From assembly GCA_944320465.1 (NCBI GenBank), contig CALUHO010000006.1:1-43869 (forward strand): 43,869 nucleotides of DNA, written 5' to 3'. Below the pieces are notes generated by a model that saw nothing but the letters and a program-made list of their open reading frames with translations, did not search any database and was not told the DNA's origin. Source of the stretch: an uncultured Bacteroidales bacterium. Lineage in GTDB: Bacteria; Bacteroidota; Bacteroidia; Bacteroidales; P3. Shown in pieces: positions 7,471-15,118 of the stretch. Each line of letters opens with the position of its first letter. Position 1 is the first letter of the stretch. A program made the position numbers and the translations under genes.

Positions 7471-9351
7471 ATGATACCTGTTACCCCAGCAAAAATAAAA
7501 CCAATCTTGTCGATTCTTCCTGAAAAACCAGGAGTGTACCAGTATTTCAATGCTGAAAACCAAATCATTTATGTCGGCAAGGCCAAAAACCTCAAACGCA
7601 GGGTCAATTCCTATTTCAACAAGGATCAAGAAGGAAAAGTCTTAGCCTTGGTACGGAAAATCGATCACATGGAATATATCGTGGTCAAGACCGAAGCCGA
7701 TGCCTTATTACTGGAAAACAATCTAATCAAGCAATACAAGCCTCGATACAATGTCATGCTCAAGGATGACAAGACATACCCATGGCTTTGCCTCTCAAAT
7801 GAAGATTACCCAAGATTATTCTATACAAGACGTTATATACAAAATGGATCCTCTTATTTCGGCCCCTATCCATCAGTCCGGACCATGCATGCCCTGCTGG
7901 AACTGATTCATGACATCTATCCACTCAGAACCTGCAAGCACAAGCTGGATGAAAAGACAATCGAATCAGGAAAGATTCGACTCTGCTTGGAATACCAGAT
8001 GAAACGCTGCGCAGGTCCATGCCAAGGATTGCAAAGCAAAAATGAATACAATTTGCAGATTGCCCAAATCAAAGACCTGATAAAAGGGCATATCCGTCCT
8101 GTCTTGCAAGAACTGCACCAACAAATGATGGATGCTGCCGAGCAATTGCAATTCAAGAAAGCCCAACAACTGAAAGAGAAATACGAATTGCTGCAAAACT
8201 ACCAAAGCAAGTCGACCGTGGTCAACGCATCCTTGGCCGACTTGGATGTGCTAGGCACGTTCGAGGACCCGGACAGCATCTATTTCAATTACCTCCGAGT
8301 AGTGGACGGAAGAGTCGTGCAAGCCCATACCATAGAAGTCAAAAAGAAACTGGATGAAAGCCCGGCGGACTTATTGGAACAGGCCATCTATGAATTCCGG
8401 GAACGATTCAAAAGCGATGCCAAAGAGATCATCCTCCCTATAGAACCCGATTTTGCCTTGGACGGATTGAAATACACCATACCCCAAGCTGGAGAGAAGA
8501 AAAAGCTGATAGAACTTTCCGAACAAAATATCAAATATTTCATCTTGGAGAAATCCAAAAGAATGGACCTAATCGATCCCGACCGACGCAGCAAAGAAAT
8601 GCTGCTGCAATTGCAGAAAGCCTTAGGCATGGACAGACTGCCCGTCCATATCGAATGCTTCGACAACTCCAACTTTGAAGGCTCTTACCCCGTAGGAGCC
8701 ATGACGGTCAGCAAAAACGGGAAACTTTCCAAAAAGGACTACCGCCATTTCAATATCCGAACCGTAGTCGGTCCCAACGATTTCGCCACGATGGAAGAAG
8801 TATTCCGGCGGCACTACGGAAGGCTTTTGGACGAAGGCCAACCTCTACCGCAGCTGGTCATTGTCGATGGAGGCAAGGGGCAACTCTCCTCTGCCTACAA
8901 AATCCTGAAAGAACTTGGGATTGAAAACCGGATTTTCCTGATCGGCCTTGCCGAACGCCTAGAAGAAATCTACAAAATCGGCGATCCGCACCCCTTGGCA
9001 TTGGACAAACGCACGGAAGCGCTCAAACATATCATCCTGCTACGGGACGAGGTACACCGTTTCGGCATCACACACTACCGGAAACGTCACTTGAAAGGAT
9101 TGGTCCGCACGGAACTGACCGATATAAAAGGCATAGGGGAAGAGACGGCGATGCTGCTGCTCCAGAACTTCAAATCCACAAAACGAATCAAGGAAGCACC
9201 GTTAGAAGCCATTGAAAAAGTGACGGGGAAAGCCAAAGCGAAATTGGTATTCAACTATTTCCATCCATCCTTGGAAAGCAATACCGATGCAGGTCCCATT
9301 CCATCTTGCCTTGCGGACAAAGACATGGAAAACAAAGAGGCGCAAGCATGA
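7471..9351 (+). CDS. uvrC: Excinuclease ABC subunit C
   Basis: A 626-residue UvrC, which makes both incisions around DNA lesions in nucleotide excision repair after UvrA/UvrB loading. The N-terminal GIY-YIG nuclease is seen as GVYQYF...IIYVGKAKNLKRRV (about 17-42). A UVR motif (LQFKKAQQLKEKYELL) is near the middle. The RNase-H-like 3'... 5' nuclease half contains CFDNSNFEGSYPVGAMTV and IVDGGKGQLSSA. A C-terminal helix-hairpin-helix reads LTDIKGIGEETAMLLL. Length is normal for the family. The ATG at 7471 fits the domain start and the promoter; 25 upstream residues in the same frame would be untranscribed. The stop overlaps the next gene as ATGA. Confidence 0.95.
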   Translation: MIPVTPAKIKPILSILPEKPGVYQYFNAENQIIYVGKAKNLKRRVNSYFNKDQEGKVLALVRKIDHMEYIVVKTEADALLLENNLIKQYKPRYNVMLKDDKTYPWLCLSNEDYPRLFYTRRYIQNGSSYFGPYPSVRTMHALLELIHDIYPLRTCKHKLDEKTIESGKIRLCLEYQMKRCAGPCQGLQSKNEYNLQIAQIKDLIKGHIRPVLQELHQQMMDAAEQLQFKKAQQLKEKYELLQNYQSKSTVVNASLADLDVLGTFEDPDSIYFNYLRVVDGRVVQAHTIEVKKKLDESPADLLEQAIYEFRERFKSDAKEIILPIEPDFALDGLKYTIPQAGEKKKLIELSEQNIKYFILEKSKRMDLIDPDRRSKEMLLQLQKALGMDRLPVHIECFDNSNFEGSYPVGAMTVSKNGKLSKKDYRHFNIRTVVGPNDFATMEEVFRRHYGRLLDEGQPLPQLVIVDGGKGQLSSAYKILKELGIENRIFLIGLAERLEEIYKIGDPHPLALDKRTEALKHIILLRDEVHRFGITHYRKRHLKGLVRTELTDIKGIGEETAMLLLQNFKSTKRIKEAPLEAIEKVTGKAKAKLVFNYFHPSLESNTDAGPIPSCLADKDMENKEAQA

Positions 9352-10034
9352 TTCGAATTTTCTGGTACAAGGACTCCCGGCTTCAAGACCGGAACCTTAG
9401 AAAAGCCATCCGGCAGCAAGTCTCCGAAAAAATCCTGAGAAACCAACTGGGGCTATCCAATGAACAAACCTTGACAATCAACCGCCACGAAAGAGGCAAA
9501 CCGTATTTGCCCGCCCACCCCGGATTGCATTTCAACCAAAGCGACTCGGGAGAATGGATGGTCATCGGCACAGCCAGCTCGGAAATCGGCATCGACATAG
9601 AAAAGATAAGGCCACGCCCTTACGCAGCCTTGCTCAACCGCTGGTTCCTTCCCGAAGAAAGACTCACCGTGGAAGCCGTGCAAAGAAAACAGCCCGAAAA
9701 ATCCCTGGCAGAATTCATCAGGCTGTGGACCTGCAAGGAAAGCATCCTCAAATATATCGGATGCGGCTTGGGCGCAGAACTCCAACAGCATCCTGTCCTT
9801 TCCGAAACTGATGCCGAGAACAGACAGAGAATCCCTTACAGCGAATACCAAGGCCGCAGACTGGCATTCTACAGCCGGATCCTGTCCGCGCAAGGCCACG
9901 GGGGAAAAAGCATAACCTATGCCCCTGCCCATGCCGATACAGGAGATTTTATCCTCAGCCTCTGTTTCGAAGCCACGCAGCCCTGTCCGGAAATCCAAGA
10001 GACATTCCTCCCTGGAACATTTCTGGAACAATGA
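9348..10034 (+). CDS. 4'-phosphopantetheinyl transferase (Sfp-type)
   Basis: A 228-residue enzyme that transfers phosphopantetheine from coenzyme A to carrier-protein serines. The family signatures are present: GIDIEKIRP (about 82-90) supplies the Mg-binding acid residues, and RLWTCKESILKYIGCGL (about 127-143) the second motif. Its start overlaps the uvrC stop (ATGA at 9348-9351), so it is translationally coupled to uvrC. The likely target in this window is the acyl carrier protein at 16521-16757, though the match is inference. It converges on dapD. Confidence 0.85.
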   Translation: MIRIFWYKDSRLQDRNLRKAIRQQVSEKILRNQLGLSNEQTLTINRHERGKPYLPAHPGLHFNQSDSGEWMVIGTASSEIGIDIEKIRPRPYAALLNRWFLPEERLTVEAVQRKQPEKSLAEFIRLWTCKESILKYIGCGLGAELQQHPVLSETDAENRQRIPYSEYQGRRLAFYSRILSAQGHGGKSITYAPAHADTGDFILSLCFEATQPCPEIQETFLPGTFLEQ

Positions 10035-10040
10035 CCGCCT

Positions 10041-10079
10041 TAACATCAGGTGCTGACATTAACTTCAGGCGCTGACATT
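10041..10079. repeat. 19-bp imperfect tandem duplication at the 3' end of dapD
   Basis: Two consecutive units, CATCAGGTGCTGACATTAA and CTTCAGGCGCTGACATT, cover the last codons of dapD (Asn-Val-Ser-Ala-stop) and then repeat them just downstream in the same frame, giving two stop codons 19 bp apart. It is a small local duplication between convergent genes. Confidence 0.6.
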
Positions 10080-10916
10080 GAAATCCCGCAAAGCTTCGTT
10101 GAGCGTCGTCTTGCGATCGGTCGATTCCTTGCGCTTTCCTATAATCAAGGCGCAGGGCACATGATAAGTCCCGGCAGGAAACTTTTTCGGCATACTGCCG
10201 GGAATCACCACAGAACGAGGTGGAACCCATCCTCGGTATTCCTTGGCTTCAGTCCCGCTCACATCCATGATACGGGTGGAACGAGTCAGGCAGACATTCG
10301 CCCCGATGACCGCCTCTCTGCCGATATGCACCCCTTCGACAAGAATACAACGGGACCCGATAAAACAATAGTCTTCGACAATGACAGGGTTTGCCACGAC
10401 CGGCTCCAGCACACCGCCTATCCCGACGCCTCCGCTCAGATGCACATGAGCCCCGATCTGGGCGCAAGACCCTACTGTAGCCCAAGTATCCACCATTGTC
10501 CCTTCCCCGACCCTGGCACCTATATTCACATAGGAAGGCATCATGACGACACCCTTTTCCAGAAAAGACCCATACCGGGCAATACCATGGGGAACGACCC
10601 GGATTCCGGCTTGGGAGAAATTCCTTTTCAACGGAATCTTGTCGTAGAACTCAAAGGGCCCCGCTTCCACGACTTGCATCTTTGCCAATGAAAAATACAA
10701 CAGCACGGCCTTTTTGACCCATTGGTTCACCTGCCAAGGAGTTTCCTGTTCGGCATCGGAATCCGCTCCCTTTGCTAACGAAACAGGCTCGGCAACCCGA
10801 ATCCTCCCACCGTCGAGAAGAGCAATGGCCTCTTCTACCGCCTCAGCATACAAAGGTTCGGACAACAAGGACCTGTCCTCCCATGCTTTTTCTATGAATG
10901 CTTGCAATTCCTGCAT
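10065..10916 (-). CDS. dapD: Tetrahydrodipicolinate N-succinyltransferase
   Basis: A 283-residue left-handed beta-helix acyltransferase that succinylates tetrahydrodipicolinate in the succinylase branch of lysine and diaminopimelate synthesis. Repeated hexapeptides run from about residue 124 to 225: VVMMPSYVNIGARVGEGTMV, IGAHVHLSGGVGIGG, and IVEDYCFIGSRCILVEGVHIG. The N-terminal helical domain starts MQELQAFIEKAWEDR. Length is close to that of the E. coli enzyme. It lies downstream of tpx on the same strand, but a strong terminator separates them, so it may have its own promoter. Its 3' end carries a small tandem duplication. Confidence 0.92.
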   Translation of the reverse strand: MQELQAFIEKAWEDRSLLSEPLYAEAVEEAIALLDGGRIRVAEPVSLAKGADSDAEQETPWQVNQWVKKAVLLYFSLAKMQVVEAGPFEFYDKIPLKRNFSQAGIRVVPHGIARYGSFLEKGVVMMPSYVNIGARVGEGTMVDTWATVGSCAQIGAHVHLSGGVGIGGVLEPVVANPVIVEDYCFIGSRCILVEGVHIGREAVIGANVCLTRSTRIMDVSGTEAKEYRGWVPPRSVVIPGSMPKKFPAGTYHVPCALIIGKRKESTDRKTTLNEALRDFNVSA

Positions 10917-10942
10917 ATACCGAACTTTTTCAGATTCAAAAG

Positions 10943-10980
10943 AAATTGCCGCATCTGTGTTGCCAGAGATGCGGCAATTT
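10943..10980 (-). terminator. Intrinsic terminator downstream of tpx
   Basis: A perfect 14-bp stem (10943-10956 with 10967-10980) and a 10-nt loop, followed on the minus strand by CTTTTG. It lies 12 bp after the tpx stop and 26 bp before the dapD start. Confidence 0.75.
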
Positions 10981-10992
10981 GCTTACGAGACT

Positions 10993-11505
10993 TTAGCACG
11001 CCTTTCTGGCGGCTTCCAAAGCTTTCTCGAAATCAGGCAGATTGGTCACTTCCTTCACATATTCCACATACACCACTTTACCCCCCTTGTCAACTACCAC
11101 GATTCCACGGCTCAGCAGACGCAGTTCCTTGATAACAAAACCGTATTTGTGGCCAAAATCCAAATCCCTGTGATCCGAGCAAGTATGCACCTTGTCAATG
11201 CCGGCGGCACCGCAAAAACGGCCCAAGGCAAAAGGAAGGTCGCAGGAAACCGTCAAAATTTCCACATCCGGCAGACTGGCCGCTTCCTTATTGAACTGAC
11301 GGGTCTGGGTATCGCAAACCGGAGTATCGATAGAAGGCACTACCGAGATGATCCGTACTTTCCCATTGTAATCGCTCAGTTTCACCGGACTCAAATCGGG
11401 AGCCAGCACCGTGAAATCCTGGGCCATATCCCCTGCCTTGACCATGTTTCCTTCCAATGTGAGCGGATTGCCGCCCATCGTAATGATTCCTTTGTGTTCT
11501 TGCAT
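10993..11505 (-). CDS. tpx: Thiol peroxidase
   Basis: A 170-residue atypical 2-Cys peroxiredoxin that reduces hydroperoxides with thioredoxin. The peroxidatic Cys64 is in PSIDTPVCDTQTRQF and the resolving Cys98 in RFCGAAGIDKV, both in the family's positions. The N-terminus has the usual NPLTLEG and GDMAQDFTV segments. It is monocistronic: a terminator follows, and a -7 box (TACCTTTG on the minus strand, 11609-11602) lies about 100 bp upstream of the start. An anaerobe would use it for oxygen defence. Confidence 0.93.
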   Translation of the reverse strand: MQEHKGIITMGGNPLTLEGNMVKAGDMAQDFTVLAPDLSPVKLSDYNGKVRIISVVPSIDTPVCDTQTRQFNKEAASLPDVEILTVSCDLPFALGRFCGAAGIDKVHTCSDHRDLDFGHKYGFVIKELRLLSRGIVVVDKGGKVVYVEYVKEVTNLPDFEKALEAARKAC

Positions 11506-11601
11506 GATAAAAAAATTTAAGGTTCAACGAAAATCAAAAGCCCGTCATGCCCCGCCATAGGTCTGACAGAAGCAGGCAGACTTCCGCATTTGCAAAACAA
11601 A

Positions 11602-11609
11602 CAAAGGTA
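11602..11609 (-). promoter_or_regulatory. Candidate -7 box of tpx
   Basis: TACCTTTG on the minus strand. No TTG is found at the usual distance upstream, so only half of the promoter is recognisable. It implies a leader of about 90 nt. The rest of 11610-11815 is AT-rich and I see no gene in it. Confidence 0.4.
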
Positions 11610-11819
11610 CGTTTTTTCATCGAATACATACTCTGCCTGAATGAAAATATTCCTATATCTCCAACTTTTTTCTACAATAAGGAATCCCAGCCATCAAAAG
11701 AAGAATCGAAGCGGCCACAATACCATATAAAGACCTATGAATATACAAATTAACAAAATATTAAATAATTGTTAATAAATAAAAATCCTCATTGCTCCAG
11801 CTATTCCAAAAAATGTAGC

Positions 11820-11827
11820 TACCTTTG
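11820..11827 (+). promoter_or_regulatory. Candidate -7 box of the pyrBI leader transcript
   Basis: TACCTTTG, with a TTG at 11792-11794 whose 25-nt spacing is longer than usual. Transcription would start near 11834, a few bases before the ATG at 11837 and about 197 nt before pyrB. Confidence 0.5.
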
Positions 11828-11836
11828 CGTTCCGAT

Positions 11837-12034
11837 ATGGGGACAGTAAAACGTTATCGGATTTTGGAAGAAACATCTTCTTCCCTCTTGCTTGAAAGAG
11901 GCGTTTTTCCCATTTTTTTGAACTTTTTTACTTTTGGCGGTTCCGTAAGGAATCGCTTTTTTTTTTGCCAAAAGCGTTTTTCCCAAAGAAAATTCATTCC
12001 GAATCTCATTAAACCCAATATTTCTGCCTTATGA
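11837..12034 (+). CDS. Putative pyrBI leader peptide spanning an attenuator
   Basis: A 65-codon frame starting MGTVKRYRILEE, about 3 nt after the inferred transcription start. It is Phe-rich where the RNA is U-rich: VFPIFLNFFTF is encoded by the tracts at 11904-11935, and FFFC by the terminator T-run. Its TGA (12032-12034) overlaps the pyrB ATG (12031-12033) as ATGA. The terminator at 11937-11966 lies inside the frame. A leader peptide read through U-tracts and across a terminator is how enterobacterial pyrL couples translation to RNA polymerase pausing at low UTP. The peptide itself need not have a function. That it is translated is inference. Confidence 0.6.
   Translation: MGTVKRYRILEETSSSLLLERGVFPIFLNFFTFGGSVRNRFFFCQKRFSQRKFIPNLIKPNISAL
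11866..11901 (+). promoter_or_regulatory. Two mutually exclusive small hairpins in the pyrBI leader
   Basis: GGAAGAA (11866-11872) pairs with TTCTTCC (11878-11884), and CCTCTT (11884-11889) with AAGAGG (11896-11901). They share base 11884. The second is followed by CG and five T, so it could be a pause hairpin just before the first U-tract. Confidence 0.45.
11937..11966 (+). terminator. Attenuator terminator in the pyrBI leader
   Basis: GCGGTTCC (11937-11944) pairs with GGAATCGC (11949-11956) over 8 bp with one G-T pair and a GTAA tetraloop, followed at once by ten T (11957-11966). It lies 65 bp upstream of pyrB, inside the leader frame. Four T-tracts of 5, 7, 6 and 4 (11904-11935) precede it and would slow polymerase when UTP is scarce. 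Confidence 0.8.
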
Positions 12035-12942
12035 AGAATAAAAACCTAATCTCGATTACCGACTTCAGCAAGGAAGAGCAGCTGCACTTGCTGGATGTGG
12101 CGGAAGAATTCGCACAGAATCCCCGCCAGCGGATTCTAGCCGACAAGATCGTTGCCACCTTGTTCTTTGAACCATCCACCAGAACCCGTCTCAGTTTCGA
12201 GAGCGCAGCCAACCAGCTCGGAGCTCGGATTATCGGCTTCTCGGATGCATCGAACAGCAGCGTGACCAAGGGAGAAACCTTGAAGGACACCATTTTGATG
12301 GTAAGCAATTACGCCGACCTGATTGTCATGCGCCATCCCCGTGAAGGCAGTGCCCGCTACGCTTCCGAAGTGGCCAAAGTACCTGTCATCAACGCAGGAG
12401 ACGGAGCCAACCAGCATCCGACCCAATGCCTCCTCGACCTCTATTCGATCCGCAAGACACAAGGCCGTTTGGATAACCTGAACATCGCCTTCGTCGGCGA
12501 CCTCAAATACGGACGTACCGTGCACTCGTTGACACAGGCTCTCTGCAATTTCAACTGCACTTTCCATTTCGTATCCCCTGTCGAGCTCAAAATGCCCAGC
12601 TACGTAAAACAAACGGTCAAAGACAACAAACTGGAATACCACCAATACACCGAACTCTCGGATGTCATTCCTTTTGCGGACATCATCTATATGACACGGG
12701 TTCAGCGGGAACGTTTTGCAGACCCCATGGAATACGAAAAAGTGAAAAACAGCTGCATCCTGAACAAAGCCATGCTTGCAAACTGCAAAGAAAACATGAA
12801 AATCCTGCACCCGCTACCTCGCGTCAATGAAATTGCGACCGATGTGGACAACACGCCGTATGCATACTATTTCCAGCAAGCGCATAACGGAGTATTTGTC
12901 CGGCAGGCCCTAATGTCGCTGATACTGGGTGCCAAGGAATAA
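12031..12942 (+). CDS. pyrB: Aspartate carbamoyltransferase, catalytic subunit
   Basis: A 303-residue catalytic chain forming carbamoyl-aspartate from carbamoyl phosphate and aspartate, the committed pyrimidine step. The carbamoyl-phosphate loop is STRTRLSFE (49-57), the HPTQ motif is at 129-132, and HPLPRVNEI near the C-terminus carries the aspartate-side residues. Length matches class B enzymes that assemble with regulatory chains, and pyrI follows 55 bp on. Expression is likely controlled by the attenuator in the leader. Confidence 0.96.
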   Translation: MKNKNLISITDFSKEEQLHLLDVAEEFAQNPRQRILADKIVATLFFEPSTRTRLSFESAANQLGARIIGFSDASNSSVTKGETLKDTILMVSNYADLIVMRHPREGSARYASEVAKVPVINAGDGANQHPTQCLLDLYSIRKTQGRLDNLNIAFVGDLKYGRTVHSLTQALCNFNCTFHFVSPVELKMPSYVKQTVKDNKLEYHQYTELSDVIPFADIIYMTRVQRERFADPMEYEKVKNSCILNKAMLANCKENMKILHPLPRVNEIATDVDNTPYAYYFQQAHNGVFVRQALMSLILGAKE

Positions 12943-12997
12943 CATCCTTACCTGGCCACGCAAAAGATTATCCATCACCGCAAAAATTGAAAAGACA

Positions 12998-13453
12998 ATG
13001 GTAAAAAAAGAATTAATCGTTTCCGCCATCGAAAACGGAACCGTCATCGACCATATCGTATCCAGTGAGGTTTTCCGGGTAATGCGCCTGCTCAATCTGG
13101 AGAAATGCGAGGAAACCGTTTATATGGGATCAAACCTAGAAAGCCAGAAATTAGGGAAAAAGGGAATCATCAAAGTAGCCAACCGTTTCTTCGCCCCTGA
13201 AGAAATCAACAAGATCGCGTTGGTCAGCCCTAATGCCACCATCATCGAAATCCGGAATTTCGAAGTGACCAAGAAAACGAAGGTGGAACTTCCTCAAACC
13301 GTGAAGGGCATTGTAAAATGCATGAATCCAAACTGCATCACCAACCACGAAGTCATCGAAACCAACTTTACGGTAGTGCAAAACCCGGACGTGAAATTGA
13401 AATGCCACTTCTGCGAGAAATTCACCACCAAGGAAAACATGGAATTCTTATAA
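12998..13453 (+). CDS. pyrI: Aspartate carbamoyltransferase, regulatory subunit
   Basis: A 151-residue regulatory chain that binds CTP/ATP and bridges PyrB trimers. The nucleotide domain is N-terminal (VSAIENGTVIDHI). The C-terminal zinc domain has all four cysteines: C108, C113, C136 and C139. The ATG at 12998 matches family starts; an in-frame extension back to 12929 would overlap pyrB and lacks conservation features. It forms an operon with pyrB. Confidence 0.95.
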   Translation: MVKKELIVSAIENGTVIDHIVSSEVFRVMRLLNLEKCEETVYMGSNLESQKLGKKGIIKVANRFFAPEEINKIALVSPNATIIEIRNFEVTKKTKVELPQTVKGIVKCMNPNCITNHEVIETNFTVVQNPDVKLKCHFCEKFTTKENMEFL

Positions 13454-13590
13454 GTAAAAAGCATTTATCACAAGAGATCTGCTGTTTGTCATCGAGACCG
13501 AACTTGGTAACACAGCAAATAGTGGAGAAGCAATTAATACCAAATACGATTAGAACCCCTTGCTTCTAACACTCGCCTTACCCATCATGG

Positions 13591-14081
13591 GCGATGTGTC
13601 ATAATGAGCAATCTGGCTTTGCCGAAGACTGGCTGCACTTCGGCAGAGTCCAAGCAAGGTGGGCTACGCCGAAGCCCCTCCGTCTCGGCCATGCCCAAGC
13701 GAGGGGATGGCTTGGCATGGCGCTCGACTTACTCGGGGCTTTGGCTCTGCTCTCGGTTTGCACTGTCTTTGCTTCGTTGCTCTGGTTTCACCGAAAACAG
13801 GCTGCAGCTCGGCCAAAAGCAGTGCAAGTCGAAGACAGAGACAAAACTCGTTTTGGCTATGCTGAGACGTAGCCTGCGCTCGCTGGAAAGCAAACTCAAA
13901 CCTGTCGGTCTGGTTCGGCTCTCGGTTTGCACTGTTTTTCGAGACTCTCAGTCACGAAGCCTGCGCTCGCCGCGAAGCAGCAACAGTACGCTCCTTCGTT
14001 CTCGCTCTCAGTGCCTTGCATCTTACTCACTCTGACACACCGCCTGAGATTTATTTCAAATCCCTATTTTGATACACCCTC
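13591..14081 (+). repeat. MITE-like repeat, copy 3 (491 bp, rearranged)
   Basis: It has the same ends as copies 1 and 2 (GCGATGTGTCATAATGAG ... GATACACCCTC). The interior carries roughly 240 extra bp that look like diverged duplications of repeat modules, and it lacks about 50 bp present in the other copies. It lies between the convergent ends of pyrI and rnc, 20 bp from the rnc stop. Upstream, 13454-13590 holds only an 8-bp inverted repeat (13526-13533 with 13560-13567) and no gene. Confidence 0.75.
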
Positions 14082-14100
14082 TTTCGGATATCCCCGAAAA

Positions 14101-15111
14101 TCAATCTCGCATATTCTCCGTATGCCTGTCCGATAACGTGTCATCAGAAGACACCGACCCGCCAAAGCCAAGAATCGAGGATATCGTGTTTGATGCCAAA
14201 GACTCCAATTTCCCGCTTACAGCCAACGGAATCATGTCTTCATGTACGGGAACATCCATGCTATTTCCCTCTGTATGAACAGCAGAGGATGGCAATTGCC
14301 GCCCCTCCATTTTCTGAATGGCTTCTGAAACAGGCATCTTCTTTTCATCTGCTAAAGGCTCCCTGTAACCTTGCTTAGACTGCTTCTCAATCCAAGGCAG
14401 GACTTTATTTTTGTAGGCATTCTCGGCCGCAATTTGTTCTGCCGCCTTGATAGACTGGTCTATCCCTTCCCCCCATACATCCTCATTCACCATAGCCGCC
14501 ACCTTATACAAACGCTTTCCTTTCTGGTTCATAGTACCTTGAACCTGAAAATTGACTTTATAACGTTCTTTCTGCCCCCAGTCAATCAGCTTGCTCTTGT
14601 AATTCCAGTCCCGCTTTTCAATTTCGTCCATATCAATATGAACAGCCACTACCCTTTTGAGTATAACTCTTTCCGTAAAACGGTATCCTTTGTCCAAGAA
14701 AACAGCTCCCATCAAAGCTTCCAAAGCATTCCCGTCTACCGATTTGAAACCACCGGCCTTGGCATCTATATTCAAAAGCTCATGCAATCCCATCTTCAAT
14801 GCCACTTTGTTCAAGGTAGCCCTGCTCACCATCTTGGAACGCATTTCCGTCAGAAAACCTTCGTCCTTGTTAGGGTAACGCATAAACAGGTAATGCGCCA
14901 CCGCCGTACTTATGACCGAGTCCCCCAAATATTCCAATCGCTCATTATTACTCTTTATTCCACTAGAAATACGGGAGGCAGACTTGTGACGGAAAGCCAA
15001 TCGATATAAAAAAATATTCCCGGGATAAAACCCGAGAATATTTCTCACAGCCTTGTACAATTTCTTTTCTTTTGAAAAAGAGGCCGCTATGAATCCAAAC
15101 ATAGAATACAA
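14101..15111 (-). CDS. rnc: Ribonuclease III with C-terminal extension
   Basis: A 336-residue RNase III cutting double-stranded RNA in rRNA and mRNA processing. The catalytic signature NNERLEYLGDSV is at 55-66 and the second acidic motif DGNALEALMGAV at 126-137. A dsRNA-binding domain follows (about 167-245: NYKSKLIDWGQKERY ... KAAEQIAAENAY). The last ~90 residues are a low-complexity polar extension not seen in the ~225-residue E. coli enzyme. The start is 7 nt after the fabF stop; Met4 is an alternative. It is the third gene of acpP-fabF-rnc, an order common in Bacteroidota. Confidence 0.93.
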   Translation of the reverse strand: MYSMFGFIAASFSKEKKLYKAVRNILGFYPGNIFLYRLAFRHKSASRISSGIKSNNERLEYLGDSVISTAVAHYLFMRYPNKDEGFLTEMRSKMVSRATLNKVALKMGLHELLNIDAKAGGFKSVDGNALEALMGAVFLDKGYRFTERVILKRVVAVHIDMDEIEKRDWNYKSKLIDWGQKERYKVNFQVQGTMNQKGKRLYKVAAMVNEDVWGEGIDQSIKAAEQIAAENAYKNKVLPWIEKQSKQGYREPLADEKKMPVSEAIQKMEGRQLPSSAVHTEGNSMDVPVHEDMIPLAVSGKLESLASNTISSILGFGGSVSSDDTLSDRHTENMRD

Positions 15112-15118
15112 TTCTGTT

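Noticed and set aside
11547..11753. A 68-residue frame between tpx and pyrB
   Set aside because: AT-rich intergenic DNA over the tpx promoter; no motif or start signal.
13504..13567. An 8-bp inverted repeat after pyrI considered as terminator
   Set aside because: The arms are 26 nt apart and no T-run follows.
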